From NCBI RefSeq assembly GCF_004803695.1, contig NZ_CP039393.1, positions 186,001-250,000 of the forward strand: a stretch of DNA of 64,000 nucleotides. The letters are read 5' to 3'. The DNA comes from Muribaculum gordoncarteri (GTDB lineage Bacteria > Bacteroidota > Bacteroidia > Bacteroidales > Muribaculaceae). Under the pieces are notes generated by a model. The model was given only the letters and a program-made list of their open reading frames with translations. It ran no database searches and had not been told where the DNA came from. This document shows, in pieces, positions 7,476-17,187 of this stretch. Both the position numbers and the translations under genes were made by a program. The first letter of the stretch is position 1. Each line of letters begins with the position of its first letter.

Positions 7476-10409
7476 TTACTTCACTACAAAGTCGATAGAC
7501 TGTAGATCTTCGTCACGTGACGAGCATCCGTAGAGAATCTGATAGCGTCCCGGGCGGGTCGACAGTTCGTCGATAGAGGGATCGTAGTATTCAAATGCCT
7601 CGCCGTCGAGAGTTATAGAAGCCTTGGCTGTTTCGCCGGGTGCCAAAGAGAGTTTCTGGAATCCGCGAAGCGACTTGATGGGAGCTTCAGGATAGTCCAG
7701 AGCCTTGACATAGACCTGTACGATTTCGTCACCCTTGCGGTCGCCGGTATTTGTCACGGGCACTGTGAGCGTAACTTTGCCGTCGGACTTCATCGATGAC
7801 TTTGACAGACGACCCTTTCCATAATCGAAGCTGGTGTAGGAGAGTCCGTGACCGAACGGATATTGAGCCTTGCCGCGGAAATAACGGTAGGTGCGGTTGT
7901 CCATGCTGTAGTCGAGGAAGTCGGGCAGGTCGTCGTTGGAGCGATAGAACGTAACGGGAAGCTTTCCGCTGGGGTTATAGTCGCCGAGGAGCACTTCGGC
8001 CAAAGCCTGCGAACCACCCTGTCCGGGATACCATGCCTGAAGCAGAGCGTCATATTGTCCTTCCACGCTGCCGAAAGCGATTGCCGATCCCGAGCAGTTA
8101 ACCATTACGACGGGCTTTCCTGTAGCGTGCATTGCGCGCAACAGTCGCTGCTGAACCTTGGGAAGCTCAATGTCGGCCTTGTCGCCGCCTTCACCTTCCA
8201 TGCGTGCCGAGATACCGCCTATGACAATGATTGCCTCGGCATCCTTTACAGCGTCGGCTACATCGTCAAATTCAACCAACTGACGCTGGCAGATGTCGCC
8301 GCGCAACATTGCGAAGTTGGATTTGCCATGCTTGTATTCGATGACTACATCGTAGGTTTCACCCTCTTTTACGGGGAATGACTTATAGTCGACGGCACCG
8401 CGTCCAAATCCGAATCCGCGTCGTGATGATCCTGCGGCTGCGCTGTCGACAACCTCACCGTTGATTTTGAGTACGTATCCGTTGTCGGTTGCGAGAGTGT
8501 ATTGCATATCGCCGGTAAATGGAGCCTTGTAGCTGCCCGATATTCTTACCGATAAGGTGTCCTTGCTTACGCCCTGGGCAAATCCCCATGCTCCGAATGT
8601 AGAGAAGTCAATCTTGTCGTAGTAGTCGGTCTTGGCGGGTTCTCCGCTAAGGTTGTCATTGTTGTAGAACTCTACGAATACGCCTTTGCCGTCGTTGAAC
8701 TCCTGAAGGTGGGGAATTGTAGAGTATTCGTCGGCCAGCTCGCAAGCTTTTTTGTAGATGACCTTGGTGTTGGGCAATGCAGCGCGTATGCCTTCGAGCA
8801 ACGAGCGGGTGTGAGCTTCGGTGGGTGTACCGCCATAGTTACCGTTGAGCATTGAAGTGTCGTCGGCGTTCGGGCCTACAACGGCGATTGTCTTGATACT
8901 CTTGGAGAGCGGAAGCACACCGTTGTTTTCGAGCAGCACCATTGATTCGCGTGCGGCCTGAACGGCAAGTTCATGATTGCTTTCGCTGCTGATTACCTCG
9001 GGACCGAGGTTGCTCCACGGAATCATGTCGGCGGGGTCAAACATACCGAGTTCAAAGCGTCCCATGAGTGTTTTGCGCAGATGGTTGTCGAGAACACTCT
9101 CGTCCAACATTCCCTTATCCAGGGCTTCGGTGAGAACCATGAACACCTTTCCACACTCCAGGTCGGTGCCGTTGAGCACTGCGTCGACCGATGCCGACAG
9201 TGGATCGGGATGAGTTTCGTGCTGACCCTTGTTGTAGAAGTTGTTGATGGCGTCGCAGTCGGTCAATACGATTGCGTCATATCCCCACTTGCGGCGCAGG
9301 ATGTCGACGAGCAATCGGTCGCTTGTGCAACAAGGCTTTCCTTCGTAACGGTTGTAGGCACACATTACTTCGCGCACGTTACCTTTCTGAACCAGTGCCT
9401 TGAAGGCGGGGAGATAGGTTTCCCACAGGTCACGCATCGATACCGAGGCATTGTAGGTGTGACGCAACGGTTCGGGACCGCTGTGTACGGCATAGTGCTT
9501 TGCGCAAGCATGAGTCTTGAAGTAGCGGTCGTCGTTGCCCTGCATTCCAAGCACGGTCTGCACACCCAACACTGCATTCAGGTAGGGGTCCTCACCGCAG
9601 GTTTCCTGTCCTCGTCCCCAACGCGGGTCGCGGAAGATGTTGACATTGGGACACCAGAATGTAAGTTCGGGATTGCCGGGGTAGTAGATTACGCCCATGG
9701 GCACGTTGAAGATGTCGTGGTCGGAACGGTTCCAATTGGCTCTTGCCTCATCGGAAACGGTTGAGAATACGTTATAGACCAACTCGGGGCTGAAAGCCGA
9801 GGCCATGCCGATCGGCTGCGGATATACGGTGTAGCCGTCCTGACGCACTCCGTGGCAGGCTTCGCTCCACCAATTATAGGAGGGGATGCCGAGGCGGTCG
9901 ACTGATATCGACTTGTTCATCATCAATCCCACTTTCTCTTCGGGGGTGAGCAGTGAGATGAGGTTTTCAACACGCTCCGCATTGGATAATTTCGGATTGC
10001 GGAACGGATAGTAGGTGGCGGGTGTAGCCCCTTCGTTCACTACAGCCTCTACCGACAGCGCACCAAGTGTCTTGCCCTTGTCGTCGAGAAGCTCCACGCT
10101 GCGGAAGCTTTTACCGATGGATTTGGCGGGAGTGAACACAACCATCACCTCGGCGGTGCTTCCCGGAGCAATCGGGGTGGTGGGGTATTGTGCCGATATG
10201 CATTCGCAGCTGGGTATGGCCTTGCTGATGCTTACCGGTTCCTTTGATTTGTTTTTTAACGTAAAAGTGTGGCATACAGCCCCTTCGGTTGCATTGACTT
10301 TGCCAAAGTTCCATTCATAGGAGTCGAATGAAACTGCGCTTTTTTTCTGTGCCTCCATGGGAAATGCAAGCAGCATGGCACAGGCACATGACAAAATTAT
10401 TTTCTTCAT
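7476..10409 (-). CDS. DUF1573-GH3 beta-glycosidase, secreted
   Basis: 977 residues with a signal peptide (1-20). Residues about 25-125 form a DUF1573-like Ig domain (EWNFGKVNATEGAVCHTF, IPSCEC, PIAPGSTAEVMVVF). GH3 follows: the N-terminal barrel from about 140 with a VLTDCDAI nucleophile motif near 383 and KHYAVHSGPE upstream, the second alpha/beta domain interrupted by a PA14 insert (GVFVEFYNNDNLSGEP through SNFAMLRGD), and a C-terminal Fn3-like domain (VPVTNTGDRKGDEIVQVYVK). The barrel resembles xylosidase/glucosidase GH3 enzymes; the substrate is not certain. The N-terminal DUF1573 domain is unusual for GH3. A strong terminator follows the gene. Confidence 0.92.
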   Translation of the reverse strand: MKKIILSCACAMLLAFPMEAQKKSAVSFDSYEWNFGKVNATEGAVCHTFTLKNKSKEPVSISKAIPSCECISAQYPTTPIAPGSTAEVMVVFTPAKSIGKSFRSVELLDDKGKTLGALSVEAVVNEGATPATYYPFRNPKLSNAERVENLISLLTPEEKVGLMMNKSISVDRLGIPSYNWWSEACHGVRQDGYTVYPQPIGMASAFSPELVYNVFSTVSDEARANWNRSDHDIFNVPMGVIYYPGNPELTFWCPNVNIFRDPRWGRGQETCGEDPYLNAVLGVQTVLGMQGNDDRYFKTHACAKHYAVHSGPEPLRHTYNASVSMRDLWETYLPAFKALVQKGNVREVMCAYNRYEGKPCCTSDRLLVDILRRKWGYDAIVLTDCDAINNFYNKGQHETHPDPLSASVDAVLNGTDLECGKVFMVLTEALDKGMLDESVLDNHLRKTLMGRFELGMFDPADMIPWSNLGPEVISSESNHELAVQAARESMVLLENNGVLPLSKSIKTIAVVGPNADDTSMLNGNYGGTPTEAHTRSLLEGIRAALPNTKVIYKKACELADEYSTIPHLQEFNDGKGVFVEFYNNDNLSGEPAKTDYYDKIDFSTFGAWGFAQGVSKDTLSVRISGSYKAPFTGDMQYTLATDNGYVLKINGEVVDSAAAGSSRRGFGFGRGAVDYKSFPVKEGETYDVVIEYKHGKSNFAMLRGDICQRQLVEFDDVADAVKDAEAIIVIGGISARMEGEGGDKADIELPKVQQRLLRAMHATGKPVVMVNCSGSAIAFGSVEGQYDALLQAWYPGQGGSQALAEVLLGDYNPSGKLPVTFYRSNDDLPDFLDYSMDNRTYRYFRGKAQYPFGHGLSYTSFDYGKGRLSKSSMKSDGKVTLTVPVTNTGDRKGDEIVQVYVKALDYPEAPIKSLRGFQKLSLAPGETAKASITLDGEAFEYYDPSIDELSTRPGRYQILYGCSSRDEDLQSIDFVVK

Positions 10410-10466
10410 TGTCGCGGTATTTATAATGATGGTTTAAAGTTAAAAGGCTCACAGGAGCGGAATATA

Positions 10467-10497
10467 CAAATTTAGTTATTATAACTCAATCAAACAA
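10467..10497 (-). promoter_or_regulatory. promoter for the GH3 gene
   Basis: On the minus strand TTG (10497-10495), a 20-nt spacer and TAAATTTG (10474-10467) match the Bacteroidetes consensus, 57 bases upstream of the ATG at 10409. Confidence 0.5.
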
Positions 10498-10885
10498 TAT
10501 TTTCATTAATTTTGTTAATTGGCGTTATGTCGAGTGCCACAATGCACTCATCGCGCAGAATTACTGCGTTGTTATGGAGCTCGTCATGTGCCCCGTATAC
10601 AAAAGTTACAACCGGATATTGCGATATCTCATTTACAAACGGAACGAAGTCGGGCGATGCCTTCAATTCATCGCGATAACGCGTCATGAATTCATTCCAG
10701 CGATGGTCGGGGTCCTCGTGAAACCATTCGCGCAGGTCGTTTGACGGCGCGATGTTCTTGGCCCATTGTTTACAGTCAAGTCTTTCGTGGCTGACTCCAC
10801 GGGGCCACAATCGGTCAACAAGTATTCTGTAGCCGTCGGCAGGAGCGGCTTCTTCGTAAGCTCTTTTGATTTTAATATCAGTCAT
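10490..10885 (-). CDS. DUF488 family protein (YeaO-like)
   Basis: 131 residues. The sequence opens with a DUF488 pattern: IKIKRAYEEAAPADGYRILV, VDRLWPRGVSHERL, WAKNIAPSNDLREWF, and YRDEL ahead of a final VTFVYGAHDELHNNAVIL. This is the usual length for the short YeaO-like branch. The family's biochemical role is not established. It lies just upstream of the GH3 gene in the same direction, but the GH3 promoter overlaps its 3' end, so the two may be transcribed separately. Confidence 0.85.
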   Translation of the reverse strand: MTDIKIKRAYEEAAPADGYRILVDRLWPRGVSHERLDCKQWAKNIAPSNDLREWFHEDPDHRWNEFMTRYRDELKASPDFVPFVNEISQYPVVTFVYGAHDELHNNAVILRDECIVALDITPINKINENIV

Positions 10886-10957
10886 GGCGTTTGTGTTTAA
10901 AAATTGTCCTATAGAAAAAACACACTACGACATATTTATGTTGGAATGGGGGCAATT

Positions 10958-10995
10958 AAAAAAAGAGCGCAACCGCTCGTGATGCAGCTGCGCCC
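10958..10995 (-). terminator. intrinsic terminator of the FHA/kinase operon
   Basis: GGGCGCA (10995-10989) pairs with TGCGCTC (10971-10965) on the minus strand, with one G-T pair. A run of seven T follows (10964-10958). It lies about 50 bases beyond the stop of the last operon gene at 11044. Confidence 0.75.
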
Positions 10996-11043
10996 TTCTC
11001 TCTCTCTGATATTGAATTTAGATCTCTTTATAATCAATGGCAA

Positions 11044-11856
11044 TCAATACACCGCTTTGCGCTTGGTGGTTTTGCGTTTAGGAGTGTATAGGTTTTCGTT
11101 GGGCCTGTTGGTTATGTTGGTGATTCTTGCCGAATTGCGCTGAACCGAGCCATCGGTTGTTTCGATGGTTATAAGTCCGGTTTCGTAGTCTTGCTCCACG
11201 ATAAGTCCCTCAAGGGGTTTCAATCCGGCAAATGTGTAGGTCGAAATGAGGGGGCTTTGACTCAAAATGGACTTTTCGGGGTCGAGCGGACGACGGCTGT
11301 AGATGACGATGTCATCCCATTTCAACATGTGGACTTTGTTGTCGAGTGTCTTGAATCGGATGCCGCTTACGGGGTTGTTGCGGATGATGTAACCTACATA
11401 CTCGGTATTGTCGCCAAGCACTATTACATCGAGTATGCCGCCCAGCGAGGTGTTGCGCTCGATATAGCTTACATCGTCCCAATTCAATCGGATTTCCGAC
11501 GGATTATCAACCGCCTCGACAACTTCCACTGAATCGACCAATGAGAAATCGACAGGCTCGACAACGACGACCTCGGCCACGCTGTCGCACTCAACCACAG
11601 TTGAATCGGCTACCGCCATGTCAAGCGGCACCACCTCTACAACTGCCGTGTCGGCGATACACGTATCGGCTTCGACATACTGCTCCACAGGCTTGAACGT
11701 GAAGAACTCCGAGTTATTCTGACTAACAATGTAGCCCGACACTTTATCGCCGCTTTTCAATGTGATGGTTTCATAGTTGAGCGCATCGTCAAAGTCGGCG
11801 GCAAAAGCAACCGAGGTGGCCAATGCCAGTGTTATTACGGATAATATTGTCTTCAT
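11044..11856 (-). CDS. secreted protein of unknown function, last gene of the FHA/kinase operon
   Basis: 270 residues with a clear signal peptide (MKTILSVITLALATSVAFA). A small beta domain at about 25-60 (YETITLKSGDKVSGYIVSQN) recurs later as DVIVLGDNTEYVGYIIRNN and AGLKPLEGLIVEQDYETGLI, so the protein seems to contain three copies of a short SH3/Sm-like 'xGDxxxGYI' strand unit. Between copies one and two lies a Val/Asp/Glu-rich low-complexity stretch (about 65-120). The C-terminus is basic (PKRKTTKRKAVY). I do not recognise the family. It follows the WG-repeat gene by 13 bases. Confidence 0.8.
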   Translation of the reverse strand: MKTILSVITLALATSVAFAADFDDALNYETITLKSGDKVSGYIVSQNNSEFFTFKPVEQYVEADTCIADTAVVEVVPLDMAVADSTVVECDSVAEVVVVEPVDFSLVDSVEVVEAVDNPSEIRLNWDDVSYIERNTSLGGILDVIVLGDNTEYVGYIIRNNPVSGIRFKTLDNKVHMLKWDDIVIYSRRPLDPEKSILSQSPLISTYTFAGLKPLEGLIVEQDYETGLITIETTDGSVQRNSARITNITNRPNENLYTPKRKTTKRKAVY

Positions 11857-11869
11857 GTTTTGAATAAGT

Positions 11870-13390
11870 TTAAAAATCTACAAAAAATGGAGTGACGGGA
11901 TTCACCTTGAAGTACGATGTCTTTCCCTCGATGCTCACGGCCACTGTTTTGGATGAAGCCTCAGTGACATTGTTGAAGGCGGTGTGTATCGAACGCGATG
12001 ATTTTTCGGGGATGGTCAAAGTCTTGGTGACAGGGGTGAGTTTTTCACCGGTGACCTTCACTTCAATCGTCACTTCCTCGTCGGTGGGATTGCTGATGCG
12101 CACGGTTATGGGAGCGCGGTCGTTTTTGTCGGCCTTTGAACTCTTTGAAACCGAAATGCGCATCATGTCGGCTGTTTCCATCTTGGTCTGCACATCCTCA
12201 TTGGCCGACCACAGAATCAGGTTGGACGACATGAGGTAGAGCTTGTAGTCAGATTCCGGAGTCTTTATCTTGAATTGTCGTGTGGCTCCTGATTCCGAAG
12301 TTTCCTCACTCTTCTGTCCGTCGGCATCTATTACCATCGACAACGGTGTGTCGGCATATCCGGCGGGAACGGTGACATTGTATTCAACCACTTCGTCGAC
12401 ATTTTTGCGGCGTTTTACAACGATGCGTTTTGTGACATCAAATTTACCGTCGCTCAAAGCCAGGATACCCCAGAAGGCACCGCTCTTTACAATGGCGTGA
12501 CCGTTCTCAAACGGATAGGCGTAATTGAACTGGGGAACAACGACTACGCCGCCTTTAGCCGAGCGATAACCGTACTTACGGTTGTCCAGGAACGGCTGGG
12601 GACCCGAAGTCTTTACGGGCTGTGGCGTTTCGTCATCGCTTACTACCGAATACCGGTCGTCGAAGGTGAGATCCTCACTGCCAAGACGCTTTATCATTCG
12701 GCCCTGGGTGTTGATGACGAAGAAGTTGCCCTTGGTGTCCTCTACGACGCTTTCGCCGTTGAGAAACGTACTGCCCATGGTGATGTTGCCTATGTCCTTC
12801 TGGAGCTTAAGCTCTTTACCGTGCATGTCGATGAAGTAGACACGTGTCTTTCGTTTTGCAATGTTGTTGGCAAGGTCGCTGACCTTGTTCTTTACTGAAC
12901 CGAACACGCCTGTCGATATCTTGCTTACCGAAGCAAGACCTTCGGAAAACGGATGTATGTTTCGGTACTTGAAGTCAATTGCAAGCCGTCCTTCATCGTC
13001 GATGTAGCCATAGTAACCCTTTTTGTTGTAGACGGGGAGCATGCCTTCGGAGAAGAAGGGATAGTCGCCTACAAAGTATTCGCCATCGACATTGACTATG
13101 CGCTGATTTTCAAATATGATGCTACGCAGACGGAAGTCACTGCCGTCGCGGGTGAGCAGGAGCGACTTGCCGTCGACCATGGGGGTGATGGAGTCGAGTG
13201 TCATGGGTATGACCTCCTTGCCGCTTGCATCGATTATTGCCGAGCGCGCACCTTTCTCGACGATAAACAGGTCATCGCTAAGACGGGTGATGCCGTTGTA
13301 CTCGGGCAATACTGACCATACAGCAGTTTCGGCGCTGACCGAAACTGCTGCAGTTATTAGAATAGTAAAAAGAAACAGACGCTTTATCAT
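11870..13390 (-). CDS. WG-repeat protein, exported
   Basis: 506 residues with a signal peptide (1-20). The first 320 residues contain WG/KWG-type beta repeats such as YYGYIDDEGRLAIDFKYRNI with following HPFSEGLASV, KYGYRSAKGGVVVVPQFNYA and FWGILALSDGKFDV. WG repeats are predicted to form propeller-like beta structures, often in bacterial surface or signalling proteins. The C-terminal 180 residues look like Ig-type beta sandwich (ITVRISNPTDEEVTIEVKV). The ATG overlaps the stop of the FHA-protease gene (ATGA), so the two are translationally coupled. Likely a periplasmic partner of the membrane protease. Confidence 0.85.
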   Translation of the reverse strand: MIKRLFLFTILITAAVSVSAETAVWSVLPEYNGITRLSDDLFIVEKGARSAIIDASGKEVIPMTLDSITPMVDGKSLLLTRDGSDFRLRSIIFENQRIVNVDGEYFVGDYPFFSEGMLPVYNKKGYYGYIDDEGRLAIDFKYRNIHPFSEGLASVSKISTGVFGSVKNKVSDLANNIAKRKTRVYFIDMHGKELKLQKDIGNITMGSTFLNGESVVEDTKGNFFVINTQGRMIKRLGSEDLTFDDRYSVVSDDETPQPVKTSGPQPFLDNRKYGYRSAKGGVVVVPQFNYAYPFENGHAIVKSGAFWGILALSDGKFDVTKRIVVKRRKNVDEVVEYNVTVPAGYADTPLSMVIDADGQKSEETSESGATRQFKIKTPESDYKLYLMSSNLILWSANEDVQTKMETADMMRISVSKSSKADKNDRAPITVRISNPTDEEVTIEVKVTGEKLTPVTKTLTIPEKSSRSIHTAFNNVTEASSKTVAVSIEGKTSYFKVNPVTPFFVDF

Positions 13391-15051
13391 ATATTACCTA
13401 CTTCTTCGTCATACAATCGCTTAAGATACTTGGCCTGGCAGGCAAGACCGTAAGTGGCACCGGTAGTGTATCCACCCCACAGTACACCTACGAGCTGGAA
13501 TGTTTCGGCATTGAAGATGGGTGAGCCGCTGGCTCCTCCAAGTGATTCGCCCTGGAACTCAAACGAGTATTTGCTCGGAACCTTTGAGCAAACTGTGTTG
13601 CGTATCTGGGGCTCGATTGAGTGGGTTATCTGGTCGCGAGCCATCATGTTGCCGCGAGGATAGCCGATCCACATGAGCTTGTCCTTCTGGGGTTCGAGAG
13701 TGCCGGTAAAGAAGTTCTCGGGTGAGAATACAAACTTGACAATGTCGGGAGTGCGCTTCTTGTTGAGCTGCAGGATGGCTATGTCCATATCGTCGGAAGG
13801 CGACACGGCGACAACATCGCAACGGTCGTATTCATCCTCATGAGTATAGTTGATGCCTGCATATCCTACCGATATCGAGAGCATATTGCCGGTAATCGAA
13901 CGCTTGCAGTTCTTAAGCTGACGAATAAGGGAGTCGATGTAGCCGTAAAAATCGGAAATCTTGCCTTGTGCGTAGAGATTCTGGGCCTGGGTATAGATCA
14001 TGCCCCAAAGCATGAATTTGGTCGGGCTCATCTGATAGGCCGCATTGTAGGTGTCGACAAGGTCACGTCCCACCTGGTTGATTTCAAGCGGCAGTTGCTC
14101 ATTGACCATTTTCTCCATTTCGGTTCTAATCTCAGCTCTTTCGCTTGCCGGGAGATATTCAAGCTCCCACGGCGATGCTACGTGGCGGTTGGTTGCCATG
14201 CGACCTTCGCGGTCGAGGAAGAACGCTGTTGCGCTGTAGCTTTGAATTTGTACGGGAAGTTCGCCGGTATCACAGTTGCCGATGTTGGGATAATGAGCCC
14301 TTATGACGGCATTCCATATTTCAGGATGTATCGGGCAGTCCTCAAAACGGGTATTAAGCTGGAATGATGCAGTCACGTATACTACCGAGGTGCGAACATC
14401 GGCGATGGTAGGTTTGGCACCGCCAATGCCGCCGCCGACTCCGTCAATAGCCCTGTATCCGAAATATCCTCCTACCAGTACAGCCGCTGCGACAACCACG
14501 GCTGCCACAATCTTAAGCCATGGGAACGGAACGGGAATCACTCCCTTGATTTGGTCGGTGATGTCGATGTTGCCAAGGTTTACAGTGTCTTTGCGCTTTA
14601 GGGGCACCCATTGATTGGCGGGTATCTTTATTCCGTTAAGCAGCACTCCGTTCTTGCTCTTGAGGTCCTTGATGTAGGGCTTGCCATTCTTGTCGATTTT
14701 CAGGATGGCGTGATAGCGGCTTACATAGGGATCGGTAATCTGAAGCTCGTTACGGAAGTTGGAGCCGATGTTGAGAACCTTTTTGCAATCAGTGAATTTT
14801 TCATGCTGGGGGATGGCGTTCCAGTTCAAAGGCGTGTCGCCAAATACGATTTTGTCGCCTCTTACTACGGTTATTTCCTTAGCGCCTTCGATTTTTTTAC
14901 CGTTTACGGTTGTTCCGTTGGTGCTGTTTTTGTCCTCCAGGATGAAGTTGCCTTCAGGTAGAGAAGTGAGTTCGGCATGAAGTCCGCTTACATAGGGCGA
15001 ATTAAGCACTATGTCACACTTTGAGTTGCTGCCGATTTTAAAAAGTTTCAT
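13387..15051 (-). CDS. double-FHA, membrane-anchored trypsin-like serine protease
   Basis: 554 residues. FHA domain 1 is at 1-75 (IGSNSKCDIVL, SGLHAEL, STNGTTVNG) and FHA domain 2 at 90-165 (IGSNFRNELQI, SRYHAIL, SKNGVLLNG). One transmembrane helix lies at about 179-200. The outer part is a chymotrypsin-fold protease: His290 in ATNRHV, Asp423 in DDMDIAIL and Ser508 in GGASGSPIF. An insertion of about 100 residues separates His and Asp. The topology implies phosphothreonine sensing in the cytoplasm coupled to proteolysis in the periplasm. It lies within the kinase/phosphatase operon and overlaps the WG-repeat gene by four bases. Confidence 0.9.
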   Translation of the reverse strand: MKLFKIGSNSKCDIVLNSPYVSGLHAELTSLPEGNFILEDKNSTNGTTVNGKKIEGAKEITVVRGDKIVFGDTPLNWNAIPQHEKFTDCKKVLNIGSNFRNELQITDPYVSRYHAILKIDKNGKPYIKDLKSKNGVLLNGIKIPANQWVPLKRKDTVNLGNIDITDQIKGVIPVPFPWLKIVAAVVVAAAVLVGGYFGYRAIDGVGGGIGGAKPTIADVRTSVVYVTASFQLNTRFEDCPIHPEIWNAVIRAHYPNIGNCDTGELPVQIQSYSATAFFLDREGRMATNRHVASPWELEYLPASERAEIRTEMEKMVNEQLPLEINQVGRDLVDTYNAAYQMSPTKFMLWGMIYTQAQNLYAQGKISDFYGYIDSLIRQLKNCKRSITGNMLSISVGYAGINYTHEDEYDRCDVVAVSPSDDMDIAILQLNKKRTPDIVKFVFSPENFFTGTLEPQKDKLMWIGYPRGNMMARDQITHSIEPQIRNTVCSKVPSKYSFEFQGESLGGASGSPIFNAETFQLVGVLWGGYTTGATYGLACQAKYLKRLYDEEVGNI

Positions 15052-15090
15052 AGCTTTTTTATGTTATTGGTTTATTTTGTTTTTTCATTG

Positions 15091-15768
15091 TTACATTGTG
15101 CCGCGACGGCGGGGTGCCTCTTTCTTGGCTTTTGCAGCTTCGGCCTCTTTCTTGGCCTTTGCTTCAGCTTCCTGCTTGCGCTTGGCCTCCTCCTCTTTTT
15201 TCTTCTTCTCGCGTTCAATCTGTTCGCGCTTCTTGCGGTCGACTTCATTGAGAATGCGGGAGTCGGGAGCCAGTTTTATGTCGCTTGACGATGCTTCTTC
15301 CTGATTAGGTTTTTCAGGTTGGGCGGTTGTGCCGTCGGGCTTGGCGGTAGCATTGCCGTTGCCCTGAGCGGGTTGCTCGGTATTTTCATAGACCTCGATG
15401 TCCTGCGATGCACCGGAATCGGATTTACTTGCCGGCAGATGCGACACCACGATTCCTGCAATAGTGACGAGCACCGAGGCAATGAACACAATGAGGATGA
15501 TCATGCGAGGCTTACGTGACGGGTCGGGAATCTGGCTCCAGTCAAGGGTCTTGGCATGGGCGAATGACACTGCGTCCTTGCGATGTATCTTTAACGGGGT
15601 GTTGCTGACAATTCGGGTTCCGTTGATAAACGTTCCGTTGCTGCTATAGTCGATAATCTCGATTTTTCCGGTGCCGTGGAGGCGCAGCACTGCGTGTCGG
15701 CGGCTTATGAGGTTGTCATCGAGCACGATATTGCATTCGGGGTCGCGTCCTATGGTAATTACTTTCAT
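15091..15768 (-). CDS. FHA protein with one TM and a charged helical tail
   Basis: 225 residues. An N-terminal FHA domain covers 1-75 (IGRDPECNIVL, SRRHAVL, SSNGTFING). A single transmembrane helix lies at 89-108. The outer part has a Gln/Asn/Pro-rich linker (about 120-165) and then a Lys/Glu/Ala-rich helix from 172 to the end (REQIEREKKKKEEEAKRKQE), ending RRRGTM. The charged helix resembles the extended periplasmic helices of TolA-like proteins, though homology is not claimed. It is 15 bases from the PP2C gene and 39 from the protease gene. Confidence 0.85.
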   Translation of the reverse strand: MKVITIGRDPECNIVLDDNLISRRHAVLRLHGTGKIEIIDYSSNGTFINGTRIVSNTPLKIHRKDAVSFAHAKTLDWSQIPDPSRKPRMIILIVFIASVLVTIAGIVVSHLPASKSDSGASQDIEVYENTEQPAQGNGNATAKPDGTTAQPEKPNQEEASSSDIKLAPDSRILNEVDRKKREQIEREKKKKEEEAKRKQEAEAKAKKEAEAAKAKKEAPRRRGTM

Positions 15769-15783
15769 GATTGGATGTTGTGA

Positions 15784-17151
15784 TTAATGAGTGCGAATGG
15801 CGCTTTGTATCTGACGCATGCGCTTGGTTATTAATGTATATTGGCCCTTAACGCCTTTTTCCGACGGATTGCGGGTGCATATTTCCTTTCCCAGTTCGGT
15901 GACTACATAATTGATGTCGGCCTGAGGCACTTTCAATGCTTCGAGCTGTGGGGTGAGTTCCTTCACTTGGTTGATGGTTTTGTTTATTTCAGCCTTTTTG
16001 TCCTTGCCCGCTTTCATTTCCATGAGCTTGTTGAGCTGGGCGATAAGCTGATCGAGTTTTTCGAGCACCTTGAGGTTTTCAAGAGAGTTGCCTATTGACT
16101 TGGTGGCTTCCTCAACTTTCTTGTCCTTAAGCATCTTGTCGATTTGGTCGAGCTGCTCACGATTCTTGGCTTCAAGCTCGCGCATTCTCACCTCTATTAT
16201 TGAGTCGATTGTTGCCTGCTCGATTTGTGCCGGGGCAGTTACCGTCACCGGCGTTTCCTGCTTCTCCTTATCCTTGCCTGAGCCTCGGGTAAGCAGTACG
16301 ATGTTAAGTATTACGCTGACGGCCGCAATGGCGGCAAGTGCTATCAACAGCTTTTTCACAGTTGGTGACATGGGAATTTTCAATATAGAGTTAGAAGTTG
16401 TATTTACTATGGCTATTGTGAGGTTGTCATGGTGACCGCCTTCGCTTGCTCCGATGTCGTCGATTTTTACGACTGCTTCTTCAACGGCTCCGGCGGGATT
16501 GCTCACACCTCCTATTATCTTTATAAGCTCTTTTTCGGGCATGGCTCCCCATATACCGTCGGTGCACAGCACAAAACGGTCGCCTTTAAGGTAGGGAAGC
16601 TCCTCGATGTCGGGGACGGGGCTTTCGCCGTGTCCGAGTGCACGAGTGATGACATTGGACTGCGGATGCACTCGCGCCTGCTCTTCGTTGATGCGCTTGA
16701 GCTTCACCATGTCCATTACCATTGAGTGATCGGTTGTGCGAAATACGCGGTGTCCGTTGCGGAATTGGTATATTCGGCTGTCGCCTACGTGGGCCACCAT
16801 CGCCGACTGCTCGTTGAGGAGCAGCAGCGTAACGGTTGTGCCCATCCCTTTTAGCTGTGGATTGGCCTCTACTGCATCGAAAAGAGCTTTATGCGCGGCT
16901 TTGACGGCCTTGAGGATCATCAGCTCGCGGTCGTCGTCGGGCTTCGTGGCGAGGAGAGTGTCGGAAATGGTCTTGGCGGCGAGCATCGACGCTGTCTTTC
17001 CGCCGGGACCTCCGCCCATTCCGTCGCACACAAGAACCAGAAGTCCCAGCGGAGTGTCGACATAGGCACAGGTGTCCTGGTTCTCGCTGCGTCCGCCGAT
17101 TCGTGACTCGGCGTAGCCTTCAGCCGGATATTTTGTGTTGAATTGTACCAT
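15784..17151 (-). CDS. PP2C-family Ser/Thr phosphatase with TM and coiled coil
   Basis: 455 residues. The PP2C catalytic domain spans about 10-250 with all metal-binding motifs: RSENQD (Asp26), CDGMGGG (Asp43), HVGDSRIY, LCTDGIW and GGHHDNLTIAI. A transmembrane helix lies at about 266-286. The remaining ~165 residues are predicted outside the membrane and rich in Lys/Glu/Leu heptads (MRELEAKNREQLDQIDKMLK), a probable coiled coil. It should reverse phosphorylation by the neighbouring kinases. It is located 36 bases from STPK-B and 15 bases from the FHA-TM gene. Confidence 0.92.
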   Translation of the reverse strand: MVQFNTKYPAEGYAESRIGGRSENQDTCAYVDTPLGLLVLVCDGMGGGPGGKTASMLAAKTISDTLLATKPDDDRELMILKAVKAAHKALFDAVEANPQLKGMGTTVTLLLLNEQSAMVAHVGDSRIYQFRNGHRVFRTTDHSMVMDMVKLKRINEEQARVHPQSNVITRALGHGESPVPDIEELPYLKGDRFVLCTDGIWGAMPEKELIKIIGGVSNPAGAVEEAVVKIDDIGASEGGHHDNLTIAIVNTTSNSILKIPMSPTVKKLLIALAAIAAVSVILNIVLLTRGSGKDKEKQETPVTVTAPAQIEQATIDSIIEVRMRELEAKNREQLDQIDKMLKDKKVEEATKSIGNSLENLKVLEKLDQLIAQLNKLMEMKAGKDKKAEINKTINQVKELTPQLEALKVPQADINYVVTELGKEICTRNPSEKGVKGQYTLITKRMRQIQSAIRTH

Positions 17152-17187
17152 TATTTACGATTGTGTATGATAATGAGTTCTATAGGA

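Noticed and set aside
8973-9764. 263-codon frame antisense to GH3
   Set aside because: Opposite a well-supported glycosidase; no motifs.
15091-15260. Lys/Glu/Ala-rich tail as a low-complexity artefact
   Set aside because: It is in frame with an FHA-TM protein and ends normally; treated as a real helical tail.
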